A DNA stretch of 64,000 nt from Paracyclopina nana. Lineage: Eukaryota; Arthropoda; Copepoda; Cyclopoida; Cyclopettidae. Shown here piece after piece: positions 46,601 to 58,600 of this stretch. Within the stretch, counting starts at the first letter, position 1. The number at the start of each line of letters is the position of its first letter. The notes under the pieces were generated by a model. The model did no database searches. It was not told the origin of the DNA and saw nothing but the letters and a program-made list of their open reading frames with translations. The position numbers were made by a program, and so were the translations under genes. The DNA lies in the NCBI GenBank assembly GCA_019096065.1, contig JAGUCH010000002.1, forward strand, positions 10,428,501 to 10,492,500. Direction: 5' to 3'.

Positions 46601-49600
46601 GCCTCGCTGTACCCTTCTTGGCCTCGTCGTCATTATAGATGGTGTTCTCCAGGCTGAAGTCGGGACAGATTTGAGCCATGATTTTGGGAAACACGACGTG
46701 TCTCTCAAATCTGCAATTTAAAAGACTAAATTCATAGAAAAATTCCATTTGACAACTCGTGAGCGAAAAACCCTATGTAGACTCGTCATCAGGAAAGGCT
46801 TGTTTCATTTTTGTCAACTTGGCGGTGGGTCCATCAGTACAGTCAAGTATTGTATTTTGCTGAGCTTTGGCGGGTGAGCACAAGCCCGGTTCCAACATGG
46901 TAAATCAGCATAGTCAAGAGACGTAACTTGACTTTTTAGCATAGTCAGGTCACAGCTAGCTCGCGCGCTCAGCTCGACCTGACTTAACTGCTCTGGTTTA
47001 CCGCACTGCACTATGCTGATATCCCGTGTTGGAACCGGGCTTATAACGTCGAATTTAGAGATGCATTTACTTCGAAAGTTCAAGTTAGATTAATGCCGGC
47101 ATTAGCCCGGTTCCAACACGGGATATCAGCATAGTATAGTACGGTAAACCAGTTAAGACAGGTTGAGCTGAGCGCGTGAGCGAGCTAGCTGTGACCTGAC
47201 TATGCTAAAAAGTCAAGTTACGTCTCCTGACTTTGCTGATTTTCCTTGTTCCTTGTTAATGACGACACTTTTGCAAGAGTTGCAGTTATGTCGACAACTT
47301 GAATGGAATAACGCCGACAATTGTTGAGCAGTTATTTTAGCGTCGACATTCAGAAGACCCATGAGCTTTCTGAAAATGTTAAGGACTATTTGGAAGGTCT
47401 ACCCTTAAGTAGTCACACTAGGCCGGCCGTATACATATTGCCAGAAATAGCCAAGCTAAGGTAAAAAAGCTAAGCAAACGCTCAGCAGAGAACCAGCTGA
47501 GTTATCAAAAAAAACTAATGACATATTCTAATAGCCCATAAGACAGGGATCATTTATCAGTAAAGACATTTCATATATCTCATCATTTTGCTGAGCTATG
47601 ATGCAAAGTTCTGAAAATGGGGTCACATGGGAGGCTGAATGAATAACTCCGCGATCAACTTTTCAGCGGTCCGATTTACCGCGATCCACTTTACCCCGAT
47701 ATTATTGTACCTTTGTAATTTACTTGCTCTATAATTCCGATTATTGCATTATACACTATACGGTAAAATAAAGTAGGACTAGAGCTGTTTTCACCAAATT
47801 AGCTCTCATCGACAGGGCTTAAGCATAATGACTGGAAAAAGTGTAGTTTGGGCTCTTTTCTTTTTCTACATACTGCTGGCAACTTTATCACTTTTTCATT
47901 GGTCAGCAAAGCAGCAGCAAAAGATAGAAAAAAAATAGAAAATATTTACACAGTAGTGTAACTCGACCTACTTCATAGAATGTTTTGAAGTAAGGCCAAT
48001 GGATGCATAAAAACCAAAACCTTAAAACTCTTTTTTTGCTGACAAATTAGTTTCATCTTATCTTTTATACAATCATTTAAAGTACATTTGAGTGGATCGC
48101 GGGAAAGTTGACCGCTGACAAGTGGATCGCGGAAAAGTTGACTGCTGACAAGTGGATCGCGGAAAAGCGGATTCTCGGTTTACCAGTACATTCCATTATT
48201 TAGTTGCTGGATTTGCTTACAATAATGCTGAGACTTTGCAAAATTAAGTTGGATTTATTTGCAACAACTTTGCTGAGTCACCATATTGAGATGCTGAGAC
48301 TTTGTTAAAACGATGTCTAATTTATTTACAACAACTGTTGTATCACGTTGAAGCGTACTTCCCTATATTGACTCTCATGTGTATTATAGCTATAGTAGAT
48401 ACTCCCTCTTGTTACCCCAGCGCGCGCGTGCATTCATTCATTCTTTCTGTCTCGCTTAAAGCTTACACGTAAAATACACTCAGTACACCTTTCGTATCAA
48501 AGTGGATACGTTCGCCTCGATCTGGTAAATCTCGGCGTAGTAGTGCTCACGGTTTCCTGGTATGAGACCAGGGATCTGTTTACCGACATAGCTCGAGTAG
48601 TAGTGCCTTAAGTGTCACCCACGAGGTCGGGATCCACCATGGCGTCGATTCTCAGTCTCTTTGCATAAGAGGCCCTTTCCTGTGAAAAGGGAAGGTTTGA
48701 GAAGCAGCCGAAGAAGGTTCGTGAGTGGAATAGTGAAAGTTCCGCCACCCTTGGCAGCATCACGACAACAGAGTGTGAGAAGCAGCCGGAGAAGGTTTCG
48801 TGAGTGGAATTGTGAAAGTTCCGCCACCCTTGGCAGCATCACAACAAAAAAGTGTCAACAAAGTGTCCATGAGCCAGGACTCAATTAATAGTGCTGGCGA
48901 AGAAGAGTGGCATACTGCGGATCAGAACGTATTTGCAGCACTTCAAAGGCAAGTGGAAGCCTTAGAAGAAGCCAAAGAAGAAGCGGAGGGCCCCGAAGAT
49001 ACGCTTTTGGCAGCCACAAATAGTGACGAAGACACATTTGACACAAGCACGGTCAGAGCAAATTTAGCGATGGCCGAAGAGGAGAAGATTCCAACTGAGT
49101 TGCAACTGGCAATCGGAAAGCTTGCCGATTCCAGAGGTGCAAGAGCACTCGAGGACCTCACAAAACAAATACATAGTCTCAATGGACACAAGAGTTGGTT
49201 GTCCAGGTACATGAATGCCGGAGAGAAGCTATGCGAGGCCCTGGAAAAGCAGAAGGATATTTCAGTTTCAGAGGCAAAAGAGCTCCAGAAGCTGAAACAA
49301 AAGTTGGTCGAATAGGAGAACAGCATCATGCAGATTTTAAATAACCTGCCGGACGAGACCCGAGTCACATAAGCTGACAAGGTCAAGGAGATGTTCGAGA
49401 GATAGGATGCCCTGGAATTAAAAGCACTGGCAATTACAGGCCATTACGAAAAGGCCAATCCAACTGCCACATCGGCATCAAGTGCCCCGGCATAAAAGGA
49501 CAGAAAAATTGTTAAGCCGGATGCAAATTTGAAGCCGAAAACGCTGAAGACTGGTGCTACAGCCATTGAGCTGCAGGTTTTTTTGAGGACTTGGAAGACC

Positions 49601-52600
49601 TACGTTCAAGAGTCGGAGATCCAGAAGAAGTCCCTTGATGCCCAGCACACTTACAGTCTGGTATTATTTGATGCCAATCTATCAGCCAAGATTTCAGCAA
49701 AGTTGAGTGCAGAATCGCCCCTATTCATACAAGATGAAAATGCGGGCACTCCTTGGATCCTTTCAATGGAGAGGATCATAGTAAACGAGTTCCAGCTGGC
49801 GTTTCCATTGTCCAAGAGAAGACTGGAGTGCTTTCGTCACAAAAGTACAAACCCAAGCGAGCCGCATGGAACGAGTTGGGCTGCATTTGAGCTTAAATGC
49901 AAAGCAGCCGAGTTTGAGAGCATGGACATAGAGACGGTAATGAAGTACCTCTATATGAGCTCTCTAGCTAACAAAGCCTTATGGAAAGAGCTTATCAAGG
50001 CCGACAACTTAATGGGCGGCAAAGCAACGATGGATGAGCTCAAATCGGCTGGCAATATGTATGATGTTAATACAGCCACCGAAGAGGGATATGAACTCCC
50101 CACCGTGAAGAAGGCTGGGCCTACTGCTTATCGCAAGAAAAAGGCCATGGGCTCGAATGCTGGGGCTGCGGCCCCAGGTTCAAGCCAGAAGAAGAAGCAT
50201 GGAGGTTGCTTTGAATGCGGAAGTAAGGAGCACCTCCGAACAAATTGTCCGAAGGCACCAACCTGTCAACATTGCAAGAAGAAGGGTTCATGGGGCGGAC
50301 AAATGCTTCAAGAAGAAAGGCAAGGGCGAGGGTGGCGAGAAGAAGCCGAATGGGAACCCGATGAAAGCCATTAAAAAATTCACAGTTAAGTTGCCTTTGA
50401 GTTTTGATTTTTCTAGCACATTGGAGTGTACAAACGCTATTGCATGCAATGAGGCAATACGCATTATGAAAAAATCAAAAGATAGATACTCTCTGCCGTT
50501 CATTTTTCAGAGTCGCATCAAGAGGATGGAGGAAGATGACGGAGGGGCAGGGGTTATCAAGATGGCGAAGACCAAGAGCAGAAAAAAGAAGGAGATGCAG
50601 CAGAAGATTTCCAAGGCAGTGAGTGGGCTGCGGCCCTCATGCCTACCCAATGCTACCAGGGTCACATCATCAAGGCCAACTCCCAAGGCCAAATTATTAT
50701 TTTGCCCTGAGATAGGGTCTGCTTTCTCTACGTATTGCCTGCCAGATATTGGAGCAACCATTACTGTGGTTGATGAGAAAGTTGCAGCGGACATGGGGAT
50801 GCCAATATATCCCAATCCGGAGACCGTCAGGAGCGTTGATGGCACCGAAGTGAAGATGAGCCGAACATGTGAGATTGCAATATCACGTGGCATGAAAGTG
50901 GTTGTAGTAACCAATGCAGTGGTCGCTTCACTTGGTGACGATGAAGAGGTGATTGTCGACTGGCAGACACTGGAGATATTAGGAGTGGTTGGCCTAAACA
51001 TTAACTCCACGGCAATCGCAGCAACCACAATGGACATGACTCTGGAGAGCTTGAAGCTCAAATATGCAGAGGTCTTTGCAGACAAGCTTGACAAGACTAG
51101 GTTTATGAAGGGTGAACCCATGAAGATCCACCTAGTGGATGGGGACATAAAACCTATGAGGATCTCTTCAACCAATGCCATACCGGTGCATCTCAAAGCA
51201 GCGGCAGATAAGTGCATAAAGGATCTGGAGGATGCCGACATTGTCAAGAAGCTGAAGCCAGGGGAGATGACAGATTGGACCTCTAGAGGTTTCTTTGTCA
51301 TCAAGTCTGATGGGAAATCAGTCCGGCTGGTTACGGATTTTGTTCAGCTGAACAAGTTCGTGAAGAGACCAACCCACCCCTTTACGTCTGCATTCCATTT
51401 GTTAAAGAGCATCCCTGCAAAGGCTCAGTGGTTTGTGGTCGGAGACTGTGCGCAGGGATACCACCAGATCAAGTTGGAAGAAAAATCGTCCTACTTGACT
51501 ACATTTCTACTCCCACAAGGAAGATTCCATTATGTAAGAGCACCAATGGGGCTCACATCTTCCAGTGATGAGTGGTGCTGCAGGAGTGACATGATCATGA
51601 CAGGCCTTAACGGAAAAGGAGTCAAATTGGTCGATGATGTCCTCATCTGGGGAGAGACAGAGCAGGAAGCCCTGCACAATCTGGATGTCCTCCTCAGCAA
51701 CTGCAAAACCTATGGCGTCAGCTTGTCACCCAAAAAGCTGCACATGGGTGAACGTGTTAAGTTTGCTGGATTCATGGTCAGCAAGAATGGTGTAGAACCA
51801 CATGATGACAACTTGAAAGCAATCAGGGAGTACCCAAGGCCAGCCAACCAGTCGTATGTGCGAAGCTTTTTGGGATTGGCTCAAACTTTAGGAAGTTTCT
51901 TGCCTGATCTGGCCCACATGTCAGCTTCATTGAGGGAACTGACCAAGGCCAAAGTTCAGTTCCAGTGGTTACCAAAACACGAAGAAGACTTCAACCAGCT
52001 GAAGAAGATCCTGACTGGACCTTTGTTGGTGAAGCACTTTGATGTCAACAAGACCACAGTGTTGACAACGGATGCCAGTAGGTTATATGGCATCGGCTAC
52101 ATTCTAACTCAGTATGACCCAAAAGATCCAGACAGGAGCTATCTGATTACCTGTGGGTCTAAGGTCAACTCGGCTGCTGAGAAGAATTATGCAACTATTG
52201 AGCTGGAGTTGCTAGGGATAGTCTATGGATGTGAGAAGAGCTCGCATTTTATGCATGGCTGCCCAAAATTTTTGGTGAAGACTGACCATAAACCTTTACT
52301 TGGTATTATGAAAAAGGACATGGCAGAGATCACTAACTCCAGACTCTTGAGGCTGAGAGAGAGGCTACTACCGTTCAACTTCGATTTGGTCTACCTTGAG
52401 GGGAAGTTAAATTTCATTGCAGATGCCTTGTCAAGACATCCAATTAACTTCTCAGATGACCACCCAGATGCTGAAGAAGCAGAAACTTTGAAGAACTCAA
52501 AGATCAGCGTAATCTCAGCCCTCTCTGTCTCAGCACAAGAAGATCCGGCATTCCAAGAAATCCATGATGCAGCGAAAGTTGACAAGGAGTATCAGGATCT

Positions 52601-55600
52601 AATTGAGGCCATCCAGGAAGACCTTCAACATCATGAGAAGAAGGGTGTGGCCATTCATGCATTAAAGCTGGTGCCCCAAAACCTTTGGGGGCAGCTTTCG
52701 GTTCAAGATGGAATGGTTGTCATTGATGGGAAATGTGTCTTCGTACCAAAGGAAGCACGTCCATTCATCTTGAGGACTCTTCATATTGCGCACCCTGGGC
52801 AAACGAAGAGCCTGGCTACGGCCAGACAATTCTACTATTGGAGTGGTATGACCAAGGATATCAGACAATCAGTAGAAGAGTGCAAAATGTGCCAAAAGTA
52901 CATGGCCTCTTTACCGCATGATGAAGAAGGCGAGAACATGGTACCAACGGCCCCAATGCAGAGTATTGCAATGGATTTGGGCCATCATGAAGGGGCAGAC
53001 TATTTAATAGTTGTGGACACCTTCAGTGGTTGGCCTTGGATTTTCAAGATGGTAAGATACACTAGTGAGGAAATCATCAAGAAGTTGACGATCATTTTTG
53101 CCACATTTGGGTACCCGATCGTGATGAGATCCGACAATGCTGGATGCTTCACCTCTCATGAAATGCGTGAGTTTTGTAAAGAGCATGGCATAATTGCGAC
53201 CACCAGCAGCCCTTATCACCACGAGTCCAATGGGACCGCGGAAGCTAGTGTGAAAAACATGAAAAGGCTGGTTATGAAAACCAAGACCCTAAGGGAGATG
53301 AACGCCGCTGTGCTGGAATTTCGAAATCTGGCACGAGCAGATGGCAAATCCCCCGCGAAGATGTTTTTGGGCCGTCATTTAAGGACGAAATTACCAATCA
53401 TGCATGAGATGACAAAGCTTGAGATGCCAGAACCCAGAGCTGAAAAGCAATTGCCAAACGAGATCATTCCAGATTTCAAGGTGGGGGAAAAAGTGCGCAT
53501 GCAAAATGCACTTACCAAGCTATGGGAGGAGTTCGGAGTCATCCTCGAAGTTCGGCATTCCGGTAGAAGCTACGTCATCAAAAATGATGATGGCGTGATC
53601 AGTGTGAGGAATAAGCGCTTCTTACGCAAGCACAAGACTGCTGACCTCGATGCAAATGCATCGTTATGACTAGTAAGTGAAGCACCTCACTCAACGCCCA
53701 GCTTTTGCAGCAGCACCTTCTCCAGGAAAATATTTCCATCAGCACTCAGCAAGTCTTTTTTGATGTATACATACACCAAGTGGCTCGGTACTTTGCACAC
53801 GCCGACCGCAGAAGAGGCCAAGAAAAACGAAGAGAAGTTAGCTGCCCTGATTGCAAAAAGCCTTGTAAAAAATTGTCCCCCTGTAAATGGCACTTGGTCG
53901 GAGGTTATCATGGGATCGGGTCAAAGTACAACCAACAGCGCTGATAAAGCGAAGACTCAGGTTGTCGATGAGACCAGCCACACTGGTATCAGGCTAGCGG
54001 ACATTGACATTATGGTTCCGCAAGGCTCCAGTGAGGAGGACAAGTCAGCTGCCGAGGCAACTGGCAGAGATGTCACGCATTGGATCTTCTATGGAGTGGC
54101 CTTTTGCGCTTTGATGGCTTTGCTATGGATTGGACTGCGGTTCAGGAAATGGCGGAAGAAGGCCAGCGCGAGGAAAAGGGCCAGAGACTCGCTATTGATC
54201 ATGCACTCCCAAGCGGCTACAAATGTGCCGCCACCGGTCTACCCCCAACAAGCCCCTGCCCCATATGGCTGTCCAGGCTACGCGTCACCCTATGTCACGC
54301 CCTTCGCCTCTAAAATGTCCATCGCCCCGACCCCTCATCCTATGGTTTATCAACCGTTTCCACGAGTTGTACAGAGCTTGCCAAACATGGCTTATGGAGC
54401 CTCCCCGCTGGGAAGTTCACCAACGGTTTCGCATCCTGACTCACCCCCCTTGCCGGAGGAGGAGCAGAGACGGCGAAATCGTCTCTTTGCCATCTCGTAC
54501 AACAATATCTAAAGTGTTTTTCTCTATGTTGCAGGCATGTCGAAAGGCCAAGCTAACCGTCCCCCTGTAGATTGGGATCATCCGGATTGGGACCCCAACG
54601 CACCTGTCGATGAGGGCCTAATCGCACCAGCGCCACTCGATGTAGCCACCCTTGATGAGTTGGACGATGTAGCCAAGCTCAAAGCTGAATTGGCGAAGGC
54701 CAAAGATGAAATCTACGATGCTCAGTTCAGGATCACCGAGCTGAAGCACAATTTGGCCGAGGCCAATGGCGAGATCAGGGATCTCATTTGGACCAAGGAT
54801 GTGCTGCATGCGGATTTGAAGCACCAGTACAATGGCTACAGGCGGATGCTGGACAAGATCTTTGACAATATCCACAAGGCCATGAACTCGCATAGCAAGA
54901 AATGGAAGCGGACTCGGATCGTCCCCATGACACCCCTGAGGGTAGTGGTTGACGCCAAAGGGGTCCGCAGAATCTCCAGACCGTGTTATGAGAATGCGGA
55001 ATCTGCTAAGCATGATGGGTACGCGGCCAGGGCTGGCAAGGCATACACCCGTCAAGGCATAATGCTGGAGGCCGAGCTTATTGGATTTGGTCAACTGGAC
55101 AAGGCATCCCACTTGGATGATGGCTCTGATGTTGAAGCCACTGTCACGAAGTCCGAGGTTGTCAAGATCATAGACTTGAAGCGTGACGAGTTGGCCAGAG
55201 TAGTCAAAGATGATCGCCAGAAGTACGGCATGTTTGTAGCTGCAATGGTAGCTATTGGTGTTGGAATGTTCATATGGTGCTCAAAATGATGACCAATGGA
55301 GGGGAGGTTGCTTTGACGACATCGCCTTGAAGAGCAACATAGAGAAATGAAGACACTGGATAGGATGATGGAACTGAATTTTGATACGCTATGCATTTTT
55401 CCTATTTTCTATTTCATTAGGTTTTTTATGCTCTTATCGATATTCTCGCTTGCTAGGTATGTCATAAATCCTAGGCCCCAAAATTAGTGTACTTCGAGGT
55501 CAAATGATAGGCTAATATGTTAGTGATTACAGCTACCCAGGGGTATCCGTACCCACTTGGGGGAGGTGTTGTATCACGTTGAAGCGTACTTCCCTATATT

Positions 55601-58600
55601 GACTCTCACGTGTATTATAGCTATAGTAGATACTCCCTCTTGTTACCCCAGCGCGCGCGTGCATTCATTCATTCTTTCTGTCTCGCTTAAAGCTTACACG
55701 TAAAATACACTCAGTACACATCTCGTATCAAAGTGGATACGTTCGCCTCGATCTGGTAAATCTCGGCGTAGTAGTGCTCACGGTTTCCTGGTATGAGACC
55801 AGGGATCTGTTTACCGACATAGCTCGAGTAGTAGTGCCTTAAGTGTCACCCACGAGGTCGGGATCCACCAACAACTTTACAACAAATCATAGCAATCCCA
55901 AGAAAAACGGGCTCACCCAAAGCTTCCAAGATCCTCAGAAATAAAACCAAAATCTGTCTGTATTTCCGCATGCTCACCGTACTCACACAGAGACACTGGA
56001 AGCCACCCTGAAAGGCGGGCTCATCCAAAGCCACCCAAAGCTTCCCGGGCGCACGAGCGCGCCAGGACCCTCAGAAATCAAAACCAAATCTGTCTGTCTT
56101 TCCGCGTGCTCACCGTGCTCATCCAGAGCCGCTGGAAGCGACCCGGGCAGGCGGGCTCACCCAAAGCCACCCAATGCTTTCCTTGTGCGTGCAAGAAGTC
56201 ACTTAGAAATCAAAACAAACTTTAGCCTTTCCTTCACCTAGTTTTGACAAGACTGATCTCCTAGTGCCAAATCAAATGGAAACTAGCATATTTTTTGGCA
56301 AATTTTTGAGCTAGGAGCAAAACTCGCGTAATGTGAGCAATTGCTAGAGCAAAATTGCAATTTTTGACAAAAGCATATCTTTACAAGACTGGTCTCCTAG
56401 TGCCAAATCAAATGGAAATTTTTTGGCAATCTTTTGAGCTAGAAGCGAAACTTGTTAAACATGAATAATTGCTAGACTTTGGCCTTTGTTTTGACAAGAA
56501 TAGTCTCCTAGTGCCAAAACTAACTGAAACTAGCATATTTTTTGGACATTTTATGAAGTAGGAGCGAAAATTGCGTAACGTGAACAATTGCCTGAGCAAA
56601 ATTGCATTTATTGACAAAGGCCAAATGTTGACCTTTGTTTCACCAAGTTTTGACAATAATGGTCTCCTAGTGCAAAAACTAACTGAAACTAGCATATTTT
56701 TGTCGTTTTGTTCCTAAAACTAGGTGAACAAGGGCCAAAATTTTGCCTTTGTCAAAAAATGCTGAAGTTGGCGGTTTATTCTGCATACTGAAAGGTATTT
56801 GAATAAATGGCTCCACACTAATTTCTATAACTTATTACTCATTGGTTTATTTAATTATGTAAGTCCTTGCGCTCTAACACGCGAAGCTTTAGGTGGCGCT
56901 AGGTGAACCTGCCTGCCCGGGCTCTGGGTGAGCATGGTGAGCACACGGAAATAAAGGCAATTTTTATTTGTTTTCTGAGGGTCCTCGCCCGTGCGCCCAA
57001 AACGCTTTTTGTGGCGTTGGGTGAGCCCGCCTGCCCGGGTCGCTTCCAGCGGCTCTGGGTGAGCACGGTGAGCATGCGGAAAGAAAGATGTCGTAGGCCT
57101 TCACGCTGCCCGACTCGAATCCTCTGAGGATGAGCCCGAAGTCTATGACTTTAAGGTCCTGCAAACTTGGACAGGATAGCGATCCCAATGGCTGGTCTAC
57201 CAAATGGGAAGACAGGTACTCCTCTGGGGAAGATTTCGGGGATTCTGTGTGCTGTGAGTCCTTGTTGTATTTGTGATGCTCATTGAATGCGGGCATGCCT
57301 ATTTTGGGGATTATGTGCGCTGGATATCTGGCCACTGCCAATTTTGGGGTCAAAATTCAAAATTGGGTTCCTAGGGCCCCCAGGGGTCATCTTGAGGGGT
57401 TGCACAATATTTCAAGACAAGACCATTAAAATGGTCTTAAAGAGTTTAGTCACTTGTGCGTCATTTGAAAAAGTAAGTCAGACCTTTGAATAAACTGAGA
57501 CTCTTTGGTGAACTGAATTATGCATTCGAAAATAACTTTCATTGTCCATGATATCAATAAACTCATTGGACCAGAGTTATTGAGGTTTTTCAAAAAAAAA
57601 ATAAAAATTACCCCCAGATGAAGTTTTCATAATATAGCCCGGTTCCAGCAACGAAAATCAGCGTAGCCTGGAGACGTAACCTGATTTAATAGCATAGTCA
57701 GGTCACAGTTAGTTCGCGCTCCCAGCTCAACCTGACTTTACTGGCTTACTGTGCTATGCTGATATTCCTTGTAATTTGGAAGCGGGCTTCCATATGGGTT
57801 TACGGTTGGTCTGGGTTAGATATCAAGGTCACCTGTAGACATCGTCGTAAGAGTTGCCCACGATGAATAGGCCAAGGAGCGAAGCGTGCGAGTGGACATC
57901 GATGATCATGTCGAGGCCGCTCTCCGGGTCTTGATTGAGCTTCAGAATAGCTTGGCGCACGGCGTGCACGGTGGGCTGGCTGAACGGGTTGGGGGCGTCC
58001 CAGCACCGGTTGAGGTCCTGTCCCAGCAAGTTGCCCATCGTGTTGCCGAGGAACACGCCGTCGGGGTTCATCACTGGGATCAGCTTGAACACGATGTACT
58101 GGCGCAAGTCCTGTGCGATGGCGTGATTCGAGACGAGAAAGTCGATTAAGCCCTGGAGGATGAACGAGGAGGGGGCTTCCGACGCGTGGATTCGCCCCAT
58201 GACAAAAATGACGGGCTTCTGCCGACCATCATCATTACCAGGCTCGGTAATGGTGAGGAGGTGTAATGGTCGCTCCTGCACCGAGAAGAAGAAAAGCTAG
58301 AGTTATCTCAATAGGTGTCCGAGCCGTGCCGTCTCGAATGATTGGCGATTGAAATTAGACCCTGTTCATCCACTAAAAAAGTAGTCTTTCGAATAATTGC
58401 CGGTACATCACAAATTAGCGGAGTAACAATCAGGCAGCAATCAGGAACTTGCATAATAAAATAATAGTTCCCTACCGCCTCAGCAAAAGTAAGGCCCCAA
58501 GAAAAATCCCTGAGAGGTCGAGAAAAATTTGAGAACCGAGCTACTATTTTTTTATCCGAGCGAAGCGAGGAATTGAAAAATGTGCGAGGCTCTCAAATTT

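Larger units (their letters stand above)
48336..55870 (+). mobile_element. LTR retrotransposon 2 (Ty3/gypsy type) with two extra ORFs
   Basis: The element is 7,535 bp with 304-bp LTRs and a perfect 5-bp target duplication ACAAC (48331-48335 and 55871-55875). LTRs start TGTTGTATCACG, end GATCCACCA, and differ at about three positions. Order: gag, pol (protease, RT, RNase H, integrase), then two ORFs with a membrane segment each. A purine tract GGGGGAGG precedes the 3' LTR. It lies in CCP6 intron 3, opposite to the host gene's transcription. The flanking exons still splice in phase. Confidence 0.95.

Noticed and set aside
56964..57353. Possible kinase-like fragment (LKVIDFG) on the minus strand in CCP6 intron 3
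   Set aside because: Only one short motif; neighbouring residues do not extend a kinase domain, and part overlaps the terminal array of a repeat element.
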